Assembly (NCBI GenBank): GCA_021204715.1
Contig: JAJPYW010000076.1
Span: 1 to 6,410 of the forward strand
DNA length: 6,410 nt
From: Prevotellaceae bacterium
GTDB taxonomy: Bacteria; Bacteroidota; Bacteroidia; Bacteroidales; Bacteroidaceae
Reading direction: 5' to 3'
Shown here in pieces: positions 6,122 through 6,410 of the stretch. Both the position numbers and the translations under genes were made by a program. Below the pieces are notes generated by a model. The model was not told the DNA's origin and did not search any database. It was given only the letters and a program-made list of their open reading frames with translations. How positions within the stretch are numbered: position 1 is the first letter of the stretch; each line of letters opens with the position of its first letter.

Positions 6122-6410
6122 ATGAAAGGAAACATATTTATCAAGCGGCCGGTGATGGCCATCTCCATCGCCGTGCTGATTCTTGCCATTGGTTTGATAT
6201 CGCTGGTTTCGCTCCCTGTAGAGCAATATCCTGACATCGCGCCTCCTACCGTGCGTGTGAACGGTACCTACACCGGTGCCGATGCCGACGCGGTGTTGAA
6301 CGGTGTCATCATGCCTTTGGAAGAGAGTATCAACGGTGTGGAGAACATGCTCTATATGACCTCCACCTCCTCCAACTCGGGCGACGCCACCATACAGGTG
6401 TACTTCCGTC
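6122..6410 (+). CDS. RND multidrug efflux pump, inner-membrane subunit (AcrB/HAE1 type), 5' part only
   Basis: Ninety-six codons are visible before the right edge, so the gene is cut by the window, not truncated in nature as far as can be seen. The start is typical of HAE1 pumps: MKGNIFIKRPVMA, a first transmembrane helix at about residues 10-31, then LPVEQYPDIAPPTV (31-44), a close parallel to the AcrB 'LPVAQYPTIAPP' signature. Next come YTGADA (50-55), PLEESINGVENMLYM (65-79) and STSSNSGDATIQVYF (81-95), the beginning of the porter domain. Full family members run to about 1,000 residues or more. The pump uses proton motive force to expel substrates taken from the periplasm or membrane. The A-rich leader 'AAAAGAGAAAAAGCA' before the ATG is typical of Bacteroidetes. 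The proton-relay residues lie outside the window. Confidence 0.95.
   Translation, partial: MKGNIFIKRPVMAISIAVLILAIGLISLVSLPVEQYPDIAPPTVRVNGTYTGADADAVLNGVIMPLEESINGVENMLYMTSTSSNSGDATIQVYFR

Noticed and set aside
1..6410. tRNA, rRNA, riboswitch, insertion sequence or attachment site
   Set aside because: No cloverleaf, rRNA-like segment, transposase or terminal inverted repeats were seen by eye on either strand, and nearly all the window is accounted for by genes. A covariance-model search would settle small RNAs.

Overview
The window looks like chromosomal DNA from a member of the Bacteroidales. The signs are: a kelch/DUF4907 pair of the Bacteroidetes type, genes mostly without strong Shine-Dalgarno sequences but with A-rich leaders, a promoter element matching the Bacteroides -7 consensus (TAnnTTTG), and a divergent AraC regulator plus RND efflux operon. 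Coding regions are GC-rich by eye, more so than in typical human-gut Bacteroides, so I do not name a genus.

Left part (1-3813, + strand): four genes run in one direction with short gaps and could be co-transcribed. They are the C-terminal end of a kelch-type beta-propeller protein with Asp-rich inserts (<1-602), a small exported DUF4907 protein (619-951), a dihydrolipoyl dehydrogenase (lpdA, 978-2324) and a penicillin-binding-protein-4-type D-Ala-D-Ala carboxypeptidase (dacB, 2377-3813). The first two are probably envelope proteins of unknown role. LpdA is cytosolic central metabolism and DacB is periplasmic cell-wall remodelling, so the cluster does not form an obvious single pathway.

Right part (3854-6410): an AraC/XylS-family regulator on the - strand (3854-4762) converges on dacB and diverges from an RND multidrug-efflux operon. 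The operon contains a lipoprotein periplasmic adaptor (4970-6073) and the first 96 codons of an AcrB/HAE1-type inner-membrane pump (6122->6410). An outer-membrane channel gene would be expected beyond the right edge but cannot be seen.

The 207-base divergent intergenic region (4763-4969) is AT-rich. It holds a -7-like element for the pump operon, two direct repeats of ATAGGACA exactly 21 bp apart just upstream of it, and an inverted GGACAT copy nearer the regulator gene. I read this as a candidate AraC-type operator in front of an activator-dependent promoter. Nothing in the window clearly amounts to a wholly new system. The best leads are this operator/regulator/pump unit and the Asp-rich propeller with its DUF4907 partner.
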